Below, piece after piece: positions 47,954 to 55,313 of a stretch of DNA of 64,000 bases (the stretch's first letter is position 1; each line of letters begins with the position of its first letter). Origin of the DNA: Paenibacillus woosongensis (lineage in GTDB: Bacteria; Bacillota; Bacilli; Paenibacillales; Paenibacillaceae); the NCBI RefSeq assembly GCF_009725165.1, contig NZ_WNZW01000007.1:186001-250000 (forward strand). The letters run 5' to 3'. The notes under the pieces are model-generated. The model was not told the origin of the DNA. It was given only the letters and a program-made list of their open reading frames with translations, and ran no database searches. The translations under genes and the position numbers were made by a program.

Positions 47954-50126
47954 GCTTTTTCTCCTCCGATTCCTTTAATTTTGCGAGCAAACCCAGCTTA
48001 GATTTAGGCTTATATGTTTCTAGAGGAATTACATGATCTTCAGGAGTAGATGATTCGTCTGTCCCCCCATCTAATGACTTACCCAACTCATAAGCTTGTT
48101 CTTTTCGTAGTCTGTCTCTCTCAACAGCTTTATTCCCTTTAATATTGGACTTCCGTTCAGACTTTGTTAAGGAATGGTCTTGGCTATCAGCACTCCGCTT
48201 CATTGCTTCTTTTTTAATCGCTTCTAACTTCGCGCTTAAGGTTACCTCTTCCTGAAGTTCCGTTTCATCATAGTACAAGCTTCGTGACAGTTTTTCTTCG
48301 TAACGTGTTGCCTTGACCTCTTCGAGGCTCATATTAATAAATCGGGAAGATTTGGACAATAAGTCGCACTTTATAAAAGCTCTGCCATTGTCCGTCTTCA
48401 CATAGACATGATTCATACATCTTCTGTCATAAGCGAGCGGCACCTTTTGTGTTTTCCCTTTAACGAACCACCCTTGATGCGCTAGTTCTTCACAACCATA
48501 ATACATTCCTTCAAAGTATATTCCCTCTCGATTCACCGTAACTTTTGCCTCGGGTAATACATTTAATCGAACGATATCCGGATGAACATTCTTCAAATAG
48601 TGATTATGGCTTATCCCCCAATTCCATAAATCCCTTGCAATGGGCCGCACCTTATCTAATGCCTGATCTTTGTCTAAAGGGTAGTATTCCATATAGTGAT
48701 AGTTGTTTCTTTGAAGAATCATTTCGATCATCATTTGTGTAAACTCTTTAAGGGTAAGCTTCGCATCTAAGACGTAATCAGGTCCCCCGCGCTTCTTGTA
48801 TTCTTTCTTTACAGCACCAGGCATCCATGGTTGGAGCGCCACATTCAGTGTCCGAAATTGCTGTTCTACAATGCCCTTTAGATCAGCACGATATGGAGGC
48901 GCATTTATTATTTTGATTCCTAGCGCTTTAGCAAGCGAGTCAGCATTTTTACTCTCCATCTCGCCCCGGTCAGCCATAAAACTATCTGGCATGTGGTGAC
49001 ACGGCCACTCTTCCTCAGTAATTTCGATATCATACTGCCTGCAGAACTCAACCTTGTTCTCCACTGTATTTTCAATAGCCATCATGATTCCAAGCCAAGA
49101 TGGACCTTCAAACCCAACGTATAACCCGACAACCATATGACTGTATACATCAACAACAATATATACGACAGGCCTGCCAACTATAATATTGGCATCAATC
49201 GAACTTACTAAATATACATCCGCAACAGTTGCGTCAACCTCGTAGATCTGTCCTGGTCCGGTTGCTTTCCTAGTTTCAGATCCAAGTAAAGGCCTGAAAT
49301 CGCGATTAAATGTAACCTCACCTTCCCGGGCGATTAATAGCTTGCGTTTGGTGTAATTCCTTCGAATGTGATATCGCAGTTGAGCTATACTTGGTACATC
49401 ATGTCCTGGAGGTATTATCGGAATCTCATATTTGCCCTTCTTAGTGGTACCAACCTGATAATACTTCTTCAGCATCTCAACGTATGTAAATTTCACGGAG
49501 TCTCTTCGATTTACTTTTAAATAGACCTCTCTGATGATCGCATCGAATATTTTACGATGACCCTCGCTTATTAAGACTCCATTTAACTTGGGATCTACAG
49601 AAATGCTGGTTTCTCTGGGTCTGCCCATCTTTTGAGTTGGATTCTTCTTTCTGCCCTTCCCTCCGCATTTTCTGAATCTGGGAAGTATAGCATTGACCAT
49701 CTTTCCTCCAGTCCAGTAATAGCGTAAGTATTTATAGTAAAGGTTTTTTCCCTTGCCGGTTCTTTTCATTTCACTCTTTATGATTTGATACCGTTCTTTG
49801 GGATTGTAAATGTTAGGCTCCAGTTCTACAATGTCTTTAATACATTCCCAGGCTTCATCCCTGAGGCGAATTTCTTTTGGGGTTAGAAGCTCCTCCGAAA
49901 CCATAAACCTGGAATATGGGTCATGCTCGCGTTTAATCATCGTCCCTTCAATAAGCTCCTGTTCAATGGATGAGATACGCTTGAACTCAGGAACCCCCGT
50001 TTTTTTTATAATAGAAATGGTAACAGCACAATCCTCCGACTGATTCAGCCAAAGTACCCTCTCACAATCAACAAGCTTTGATTCTGCGTCTCTTTTTTCA
50101 AGCAGAGTATTGATAAACAGCTCCAT
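47946..50126 (-). CDS. tnsB: TnsB, DDE transposase
   Basis: A 726-residue retroviral-integrase-type transposase. The catalytic acids are visible as YEVDATVAD (first Asp), SFMADRGEM (second Asp) and GIVEQQFRTLN (Glu). N-terminal helical DNA-binding regions and a C-terminal Mu-type beta-barrel (VTVNREGIYFEGMYY) flank the core. ATG 50126 with GGAGGAG upstream is preferred over the TTG at 50141. TnsB cuts the 3' ends and binds the repeated end sites described at both termini. tnsC overlaps its 3' end. Confidence 0.94.
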   Translation of the reverse strand: MELFINTLLEKRDAESKLVDCERVLWLNQSEDCAVTISIIKKTGVPEFKRISSIEQELIEGTMIKREHDPYSRFMVSEELLTPKEIRLRDEAWECIKDIVELEPNIYNPKERYQIIKSEMKRTGKGKNLYYKYLRYYWTGGKMVNAILPRFRKCGGKGRKKNPTQKMGRPRETSISVDPKLNGVLISEGHRKIFDAIIREVYLKVNRRDSVKFTYVEMLKKYYQVGTTKKGKYEIPIIPPGHDVPSIAQLRYHIRRNYTKRKLLIAREGEVTFNRDFRPLLGSETRKATGPGQIYEVDATVADVYLVSSIDANIIVGRPVVYIVVDVYSHMVVGLYVGFEGPSWLGIMMAIENTVENKVEFCRQYDIEITEEEWPCHHMPDSFMADRGEMESKNADSLAKALGIKIINAPPYRADLKGIVEQQFRTLNVALQPWMPGAVKKEYKKRGGPDYVLDAKLTLKEFTQMMIEMILQRNNYHYMEYYPLDKDQALDKVRPIARDLWNWGISHNHYLKNVHPDIVRLNVLPEAKVTVNREGIYFEGMYYGCEELAHQGWFVKGKTQKVPLAYDRRCMNHVYVKTDNGRAFIKCDLLSKSSRFINMSLEEVKATRYEEKLSRSLYYDETELQEEVTLSAKLEAIKKEAMKRSADSQDHSLTKSERKSNIKGNKAVERDRLRKEQAYELGKSLDGGTDESSTPEDHVIPLETYKPKSKLGLLAKLKESEEKKHG

Positions 50127-50311
50127 TTTGTTCTCCTCCAATTTTGATAAAAGTTAGAATGGGTCTTGTAATTACATTAGGTTTGGCAGTATTAATCACG
50201 CTTAAATCAGATATTGTTTGAACTATTTTGATCGCTTGAATCGCCTGACTTTCCTTTATTTATTTCTCTAAAACAATATAGCCTCGTCATTTTCTAGAGA
50301 TGCTAATACGA

Positions 50312-51151
50312 TTATTTATGGCCAGCCCTCCAGTTTTTAAAATGATTCGCTTGTATTTCTAATCGTTTTTGTGTAGGAAGAATGCGACGATTCATATCAA
50401 CTTCCCATAATCGATTAGCGATCAGATATCGGACAACATTCATGCTAGTCCCCATTAGTAAATCCATCTTTGCATCAAGATCCAAAGTGATTTTAGCCAA
50501 GGGCTTGTCTATATTAACAATCCATTCGTATAGTACAGGTTCCAATTCATAAACCAGTTCATTGGTTAGATATGCCGTCTCATCTAAAACCTTGGCCGAA
50601 TGCAACCATTCCACGTTTTTAACCAAATCATAGTTGATTTGATTTTCTGTAATCAGCCGCCATTCTATATCCAGATCTTTGAAGTAATACTTCTCTATTT
50701 GGAGCTTGTCTAATACCCTTCGATTTAATTTTGCCGATGGCTTTATAGAATGAGCTATAAACCTAAGTTCTTCACCTGATCTTACTGTCAATAGCATGTC
50801 AGTGGTCATTACAATGGGATGCTTGGTCTTCGGATCAATTGGATGTCTGATGCCTAGATTTTGAGCAATGAACATTGTTTTTTCCAATGGCAACAAAGGG
50901 TATTGCTCTCTGATATCAACAACGTCCATAGCCCACTCCATTTGGTAATGATGAGCTAATTCATAATGTTCGGACAGATAATGGTGTAATCGCCCACTCT
51001 TCCATCCCCGAACTCTCGTTACAACCCCATGGGATGGAACATCATGGATGGTTAACCAAGGCTTATATTCTGCAAAATCCCCCTTACCACGCCCTTCCTT
51101 AATCCACCTTTCAATTGTTGCTGCTGTTGTGCGCCGACGTCTTTTCGACAT
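50312..51151 (-). CDS. tnsA: TnsA, 5'-end nuclease of the Tn7-like transposase
   Basis: A 279-residue restriction-fold endonuclease. HYQMEWAMD (candidate catalytic Glu), MTTDMLLTV (Asp) and RFIAHSIKPS (Lys) match the E-D-K triad of TnsA. The N-terminal KRRRRTTAATIERWIKEGRG is typical of the family. ATG 51151 is preferred for GAGAGGAA spacing. It heads the tns operon, with a 170-bp AT-rich gap before tnsB, and is divergent from the XRE gene at 51369. Presence of TnsA implies cut-and-paste movement. Confidence 0.92.
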   Translation of the reverse strand: MSKRRRRTTAATIERWIKEGRGKGDFAEYKPWLTIHDVPSHGVVTRVRGWKSGRLHHYLSEHYELAHHYQMEWAMDVVDIREQYPLLPLEKTMFIAQNLGIRHPIDPKTKHPIVMTTDMLLTVRSGEELRFIAHSIKPSAKLNRRVLDKLQIEKYYFKDLDIEWRLITENQINYDLVKNVEWLHSAKVLDETAYLTNELVYELEPVLYEWIVNIDKPLAKITLDLDAKMDLLMGTSMNVVRYLIANRLWEVDMNRRILPTQKRLEIQANHFKNWRAGHK

Positions 51152-51157
51152 GAACAT

Positions 51158-51368
51158 TTCCTCTCCATTACAGTAGATTCTAAATTTACATTTGAAATAT
51201 ATTAATCAATTTATAATTGACTTTGATGATAAGCGATAATTACTCAACTTGTCAACACCATTTAGTCGAGTAATTTACAACTAAAATGCAGTATGTTACC
51301 ATGAAATAAAGTATTCACTTTACTGTTCAGTTTTGTATTCAATAAACTAATTAGGGGTAGGGGTACTT
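51158..51368. promoter_or_regulatory. Divergent tnsA / XRE control region with inverted repeat
   Basis: 211 AT-rich bases between divergent genes. ATTACTC (51239-51245) and GAGTAAT (51268-51274) are perfect inverted half-sites 29 bases apart centre to centre. They may be an operator for the adjacent XRE protein. On the plus strand, TTTACT with an 18-base spacer and TAAACT lies before the XRE gene. Confidence 0.45.
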
Positions 51369-51836
51369 ATGTTAATATTAGGAGAAAGAATTAAAACCTC
51401 ACGTATATCTAGAGGCTGGACTCAAGAAGAACTCGCCAGGAGAATTAACACAACCAAACACGTTATTTCAAATTGGGAACGAAATAAAGGTAATCCAGAC
51501 CCAAGGCAAATTACCGCATTAGCTAATGCCTTTGAGGTTTCGGCAGACTATTTGCTTGGATTAAGCGATTTTCCCGAACCACATTTTCGGGACCCATTCG
51601 GGCAAATCTCCTTAATGCCTGCAACTGACTATTCTTTTGTGAAAGGATTGACATGGGATCTCCTTAAATTATTAAACTCTGGAATTCCACTATCTGTAGA
51701 TGATAGTGAAATTGTCCCTAAAGATAAGAAACTGATCGCCACCGTTATTGAAGCCATTCTTACCAGAAGCAACGCAGATGCTTGTGGAGTTATAGAAGAA
51801 CCGCCTAATTCCGATCAGGATTCTTTGCTGTTTTAA
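51369..51836 (+). CDS. XRE-family repressor, probable regulator of tns genes
   Basis: A 155-residue protein and the only long plus-strand gene in the element. The N-terminal HTH (WTQEELARRINTTKHVISNWERNKGNPD, in two helices) is of the Cro/CI type, followed by the SADYLLGLSD linker common in such regulators. The C-terminal ~85 residues are not recognised. It is divergent from tnsA with a shared control region containing an inverted repeat, so it probably represses tnsA-D and itself. GGGGTAGGGGT precedes the ATG. Confident as a DNA-binding regulator; its target is inferred. Confidence 0.85.
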   Translation: MLILGERIKTSRISRGWTQEELARRINTTKHVISNWERNKGNPDPRQITALANAFEVSADYLLGLSDFPEPHFRDPFGQISLMPATDYSFVKGLTWDLLKLLNSGIPLSVDDSEIVPKDKKLIATVIEAILTRSNADACGVIEEPPNSDQDSLLF

Positions 51837-51851
51837 GGCAATGCCAGCTCA

Positions 51852-52031
51852 TCACCAGTCTTCTGTTAGATTCAGAACCCTTTTGCATATATCACACTGC
51901 ACATTGATGAATAACCCCAGTCCAGTGGGAACGAAAGTATAAGTGAATTTAGCGCCTGTAACATCAACAGGTTTGCATGAATCCCAATCTTGTATTTTTT
52001 GAAGCATCTCTTCAGTAATCTTAAAAATCAT
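51852..52031 (-). CDS. Small protein with CxxC motif
   Basis: A 59-residue frame. ATG 52031 has GGAGAT 7 bases upstream. The end contains NVQCDICKRVLNL, a CxxC pair of the kind seen in small zinc-ribbon proteins, though only one pair is present. No family recognised. It is convergent with the XRE gene at 51369, ending 15 bases from it. Confidence 0.5.
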   Translation of the reverse strand: MIFKITEEMLQKIQDWDSCKPVDVTGAKFTYTFVPTGLGLFINVQCDICKRVLNLTEDW

Positions 52032-52173
52032 CGTTCTATCTCCATTCTAATGATTCATTTACACCTTTTTACAGCCATCGTAGAAACGGTGTTCATCGGT
52101 AGAACCATTGCAAAAAGGAACTATTAACTAGGGGGGGCATGAACAACCTCCCTCTATTCAAAAGTGCTTCCAG

Positions 52174-52338
52174 TTATTCAACTCTGCTCTCTAAATACTC
52201 CATATAGGTAAACATCGCGTCAAGAGTATATAGAGTCACAAACCCTGATACGCCGTTCCTCTCGATTTTACTCCTACTAATAAACTCCTTACTCCTACTT
52301 GGCTCTACTGGTCCCCATCTATGTTCTTTGTAACTCAA
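52174..52338 (-). CDS. Possible small protein
   Basis: A 54-residue frame from TTG 52338, with GGAG 7 bases upstream. Basic and serine-rich in the first half (SRSKEFISRSKIERNG) with an amphipathic C-terminal helix. No family recognised. Support is only the start context and position in a run of small minus-strand frames. Confidence 0.35.
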   Translation of the reverse strand: MSYKEHRWGPVEPSRSKEFISRSKIERNGVSGFVTLYTLDAMFTYMEYLESRVE

Positions 52339-52367
52339 GATTTTCTCCAGATAGAATATCCAAATCT

Positions 52368-52496
52368 CTAATTCATTAGTTTGTAGTGATGATCCAGATT
52401 ACTTTTGAAAGGGTAATTATAGTACCTTTTTTCTCTTTCAATGCTAAGGCTGTATACATTGATGATTTGTTCGACATCTTCAATTAATTCTTCCAT
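52368..52496 (-). CDS. Possible small protein overlapping the TnsB fragment
   Basis: A 42-residue frame, from ATG 52496, overlapping the end of the TnsB-like fragment by 13 bases. Acidic helical N terminus (MEELIEDVEQIINVY). It could be translationally coupled, or the frameshifted tail of the degraded tnsB. Weakly supported. Confidence 0.3.
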   Translation of the reverse strand: MEELIEDVEQIINVYSLSIEREKRYYNYPFKSNLDHHYKLMN

Positions 52497-52852
52497 CTCC
52501 CCGCCTTTTTCTTATCTCGGTTTATAATATACGCATCGTTATTTTGCATGTTCCTAAATGCTTTGAGTTTTTGAATGTTCTGAAAGTAAAGTTGAAGTTT
52601 AATGTCCGAAGGTCTCTTGCTATCATCTATTCGATTACACTTTTCCAAGTCGCCATTACTTGCAACTATATAAATTGCTGACAATTCCTTGTTGAGAGTA
52701 TATATAATCTTTACCCGCCACTCTTTCTCAAACGCAGCCTTTTCAAACCACTGATCTCTGATTGCTTTTGAGCATGTAAATCTAGCACTCTTGAAAATAA
52801 TGCCTCTCGCGGTCACTCTCGCATATCCATTGCTCAGCAAATGTTTATTCAT
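52484..52852 (-). pseudogene. TnsB C-terminal fragment (Mu-type beta-barrel) from another Tn7-like element
   Basis: A 122-residue frame. Its first ~80 residues align with the C-terminal barrel domain of the TnsB encoded nearby: ARVTARGIIFKSARFTC matches KVTVNREGIYFEGMYYGC, DQWFEKAAFEKEWRVKIIY matches QGWFVKGKTQKVPLAY, and IYIVASNGDLEKCN matches VYVKTDNGRAFIKCD. The catalytic core is absent. It differs clearly from the intact copy, so it is not a local duplication but debris of a different element. A stand-alone regulatory domain that could compete for end sites is possible but less likely. Confidence 0.6.
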
Positions 52853-53004
52853 TACGATAGAACAACTCCTTCATAGATCTTATATCACAGTTATATCCTA
52901 AATACGATATTTTATTCATTTATTGTATTTTAGATATTTTATGATAGACCCTCCCCACTAATCTTTAAATATGTACCTTTGATGCAACCGGCGCAGACAA
53001 CTTC

Positions 53005-53205
53005 TTAAGGCTCATCATCATCCTTCATGAATCCATCTATCTTTCTGCCCATTAAGTAAATCGCTAACATTAACGTACCAATACCAATTGCCTCAATTGC
53101 TGTTATCCAATCACGAGTACTAATCATCCCTACACCAAAACCAAATAACATAACAGTAGTGGCTTTTATCAAAATACCCTCAAGTATCCCTAGCCTTTGC
53201 TTCAT
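53005..53205 (-). CDS. Small membrane protein
   Basis: A 66-residue frame. Two hydrophobic segments (residues ~10-28, ILIKATTVMLFGFGVGMI, and ~34-52, IEAIGIGTLMLAIYLMG) are joined by a short polar loop, with an acidic C terminus (KDDDEP). A GGGGTGG site precedes ATG 53205. No family recognised; small two-helix membrane proteins are common on mobile elements. Confidence 0.55.
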   Translation of the reverse strand: MKQRLGILEGILIKATTVMLFGFGVGMISTRDWITAIEAIGIGTLMLAIYLMGRKIDGFMKDDDEP

Positions 53206-53535
53206 TTAAAGCCCACCCCTACTTCATTTTGTATGATCATGTACCACCCAGCCTCGTTTCATATTAGTGTTGCCAACAACGCTGGCGGCTAACTGTTCAC
53301 GTTGATTTATCTGGAAATGTTCAAAAACTAAAAGCCCGATTGTTTCAAAGACCTATTTCTTTTGCGGCTTTCTGGTTAATCTGAATGGCGATTTACAATA
53401 ACAGAGGGTGCATCCATTAGGATTGCACCCTCTGTTATTGTAGATTAGATGATTGATTCACTACAATAAAGTATTGTTTTCGAAATCGTTGAAGAACACC
53501 GTTGGATAAATCTTCACAGTTCATGAATAGGTCCC
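53206..53535. other. Non-coding stretch with long hairpin
   Basis: No gene supported. The only structure is the 18-bp inverted repeat at 53395-53441 (listed separately). Confidence 0.5.
53395..53441. terminator. Long perfect inverted repeat, possible bidirectional terminator
   Basis: An 18-bp perfect stem: arms 53395-53412 (ACAATAACAGAGGGTGCA) and 53424-53441, with an 11-base loop. It has AT-rich outer ends and a GC core, as in bidirectional terminators. It lies downstream of the small minus-strand genes at 53536-53896. Confidence 0.55.
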
Positions 53536-53655
53536 TTAAAGTGATGACAAGTGAGATACTTCGCTTTCGATGATAACTCGGCCATGAACTTCGAGCGGTG
53601 CCGTTTCATCCTGCATGTCGATCGTAACAACGACCGCGTCATTAAATAATCCCAT
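53536..53655 (-). CDS. Possible small protein coupled to its upstream neighbour
   Basis: A 39-residue frame starting at ATG 53655 inside the end of the gene at 53642-53896 (14-base overlap, shifted frame). Alternating hydrophobic/polar pattern (DAVVVTIDMQ, GRVIIESEV) suggests beta strands. Local composition is more GC-rich than the surroundings. It may be the start of a truncated longer gene; no family recognised. Confidence 0.4.
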   Translation of the reverse strand: MGLFNDAVVVTIDMQDETAPLEVHGRVIIESEVSHLSSL

Positions 53656-53896
53656 CCTGTGAGTTTGCTTTAAGAGAATATCTGTCCTGACACCACTTAA
53701 TCATGTAGTTTCTTTCTTTCTCATAAATTTTAATGATCTGATTCAAAACAAATATTCTCTGAGGCGTATCTTCAGCAAATCTTAATTGAGAAGTAAAATG
53801 GTTAATTTCCCTCTGAAATGGAGAGTCGCATTTTTTATGTATAGTATAGGTTCTTAGAAGGTTAATATGAAGATCATAGATTTCAGAATAACCCAT
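53642..53896 (-). CDS. Small helical protein of unknown function
   Basis: An 84-residue frame. ATG 53896 is chosen because GGGGTGG lies 8 bases upstream; the frame is open to 53944 with a weaker TTG. Predicted all-helical (MGYSEIYDLHINLLRTYTIH..., ...RIFVLNQIIKIYEKERNYMIKW). No recognised motif. Lies between the transposition genes and the right end. Confidence 0.5.
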   Translation of the reverse strand: MGYSEIYDLHINLLRTYTIHKKCDSPFQREINHFTSQLRFAEDTPQRIFVLNQIIKIYEKERNYMIKWCQDRYSLKANSQDGII

Positions 53897-54242
53897 GGCT
53901 TGCCCACCCCCTGTTCTATTCTTCCTTTCATAAATATTCTCCAATATAGTAGAAAATATACTTCTTTCTCCCTAAATCAATGAGCAAACATTAACTATAC
54001 ATAACAAAGATCTTTTATATTTATAAGAAGGCATGCAATTGATTCTGGAGAAGCTCAATTTCCAAAAAGACACTCGCTTAACTCTGGGACGTTATCAATA
54101 ATGATTACAAAAATTTGTTTTACAGTCGGTATCATTTTCTATATAGCTTTCTTTTTCATTAACTTATTGTCTTTAGAAGGGCATTTTTTGCTATATCCTT
54201 CATATTCAATTACTGAAATATGACTTCAAAATCTCCCCTTAA
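53897..54242. other. AT-rich gap with one doubtful tiny frame
   Basis: No supported gene. On the plus strand, 54101-54223 could encode 40 residues with one hydrophobic segment (IIFYIAFFFINLL), but no ribosome site is visible. Confidence 0.4.
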
Positions 54243-54431
54243 CTATCTTCTAAACGCTTCTTCAAGTCGTTCTTTAATCAATTGACTGTTTCTCCGTCGG
54301 ATTGCACGCTGCTCAAGTATAACCTGCGCCGCACTTTTCTTAGAAGAGGCAAATAACAGTGCTTCTCTCGGCTGTGGACCCACAGCTTCTTTAACAACTC
54401 CGTTCAATGATACATATACCTTTGTCGCCAA
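54243..54431 (-). CDS. Small basic protein
   Basis: A 62-residue frame. TTG 54431 is chosen: GGAGGG lies 7 bases upstream and the product then starts MATKVYVSLNG. The longer frame to 54488 has no site. Beta-strand-like N terminus, then an arginine-rich amphipathic helix (AIRRRNSQLIKERLEEAFRR). No family recognised; could bind nucleic acid. Confidence 0.5.
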   Translation of the reverse strand: MATKVYVSLNGVVKEAVGPQPREALLFASSKKSAAQVILEQRAIRRRNSQLIKERLEEAFRR

Positions 54432-54755
54432 TTTGCATCCCTCCAAGATTCGTAAAAAATCCGAGCACAAAGCTGTTTTGAACAACATTTTATTCTAAAG
54501 AGTCAATGATGGGTCTGAGGCTTTGAAAACCTTAAGTTATTGAAAACTACGTCTTGTAAAGAGCCACTAAGACCCCATTAATAGGATAATTATCAGTAAA
54601 TCGGTAGACCAGTTGCGCCATCGCTGCCCAGTTGGCAGTTGTCAGTATACAACTCGCACTGAACCGGCATTATCGGATGAACACCAGGATTGAGCTACAG
54701 TTTCTCTTCGCAAAATTCGCTGTTTTCAGTCTATTACACTATTTTTTCAGAACAA
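54432..54755. other. Gap between small gene and right-end XRE gene
   Basis: 324 bases without a supported gene. The stretch 54600-54700 is less AT-rich than its surroundings and may be decayed coding sequence, but no frame stays open long enough to identify it. Confidence 0.4.
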
Positions 54756-55088
54756 CTATATTGATCTTAAATTTATTTTCACTCGTATAAATTCAATTAT
54801 TTCGTTCTTATCATAATCATCAAGATTTCTAAAACCATCAATCAGCCTTTTCTCGAACTCATCTTCATATATTGTCCCATCTTCTGCAGCCACACCGGTT
54901 AATAACCAGTTTAGGTTTACATTATAATGTGTTCTGATTGAGATAAGCGTTTCTGCAGAAGGATTAATATTTCCCTTTTCAATTTCACTCAGGTTTCCTT
55001 GAGAAATGCCTATACCTTTTGCAAACTGAATTTGGTTTAAATTGTTCTCTTTGCGGATACATTTTATTCTATGTCCAATGTCACTCAA
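54756..55088 (-). CDS. XRE-family regulator at the transposon right end
   Basis: A 110-residue protein. TTG 55088 is chosen (GGTGG 8 bases upstream), giving MSDIGHRIKCIRKENNLNQ, the usual XRE start; the frame reaches 55103. The HTH IGISQGNLSEIEKGNINPS is followed by LNWLLTG and a tail ending NEIIEFIRVKI. It parallels the broken gene at 28672-29012 in sequence, length and position behind a right end and hairpin. It is probably a regulator carried by the end of this transposon family; target unknown. Confidence 0.8.
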   Translation of the reverse strand: MSDIGHRIKCIRKENNLNQIQFAKGIGISQGNLSEIEKGNINPSAETLISIRTHYNVNLNWLLTGVAAEDGTIYEDEFEKRLIDGFRNLDDYDKNEIIEFIRVKINLRSI

Positions 55089-55142
55089 TAATTTCACCAC
55101 CAATCGTAAAATCCCTTGTACATTTATTCGTAAAGATTAAAA

Positions 55143-55169
55143 GGAGCCCGAATCAATCCCACGGGCTCC
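55143..55169 (-). terminator. Terminator just inside the right end, serving glmS transcripts
   Basis: GGAGCCCG (55143-55150) pairs with CGGGCTCC (55162-55169); on the minus strand TTTTAATC follows. glmS transcripts cross the right end before meeting it. No intrinsic terminator is visible in the 24 bases between glmS and the element, so this one probably replaces the original. Confidence 0.75.
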
Positions 55170-55201
55170 CTTCTAGATGAAAAGTCATTCACCTTGCATT
55201 T

Positions 55202-55289
55202 CAGTTCACGACATCTTTTATTGGTTCACAACTTTTTTTACTGGTTCATGACATCTTTTACTGGTTCACGACTTTTTTATCACCAGACA
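55202..55289 (+). repeat. Right transposon end with four TnsB-like sites
   Basis: Four head-to-tail copies of a GGTTCAyrACwTyTTTTA-type repeat begin at about 55202, 55222, 55242 and 55262 (20-base period); the last leads into ATCACCAGACA at the tip. Four close-packed sites are the known layout of Tn7 right ends. Confidence 0.88.
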
Positions 55290-55313
55290 ATCATATTCCC
55301 ATCCCTAACTCCC
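55290..55313. other. attTn7 junction between right end and glmS
   Basis: 24 bases separate the transposon tip from the glmS stop (TAG, minus strand, 55314-55316). This equals the usual Tn7 insertion distance. The adjoining glmS 3' end is the expected TnsD recognition region. Confidence 0.85.

Larger units (their letters stand above)
29211..55289 (-). mobile_element. Tn7-like transposon inserted at attTn7 downstream of glmS
   Basis: A 26,079-bp element bounded by TGT (29211) and ACA (55287-55289). The ends are inverted repeats sharing GGTGATAAAAAAGTCGTGAA. The right end faces glmS and lies 24 bp beyond its stop codon, the classical Tn7 position. The tnsA-B-C-D operon near the right end reads away from glmS, as in Tn7, and a second TnsD follows. 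Base composition is much more AT-rich than both flanks. Cargo consists of Qat, Gabija-like and DUF3800/HEPN genes. The 5-bp target duplication is not perfect (AATAT left, ATCAT right), which may reflect insertion next to an older element or later mutation. Confidence 0.92.

Noticed and set aside
53642..53896. Spo0E-like phosphatase
   Set aside because: Size is similar but the SxxxD signature of that family is absent.
29211..55289. CRISPR-associated Tn7-like transposon
   Set aside because: No cas genes or repeat-spacer array are visible anywhere in the element.
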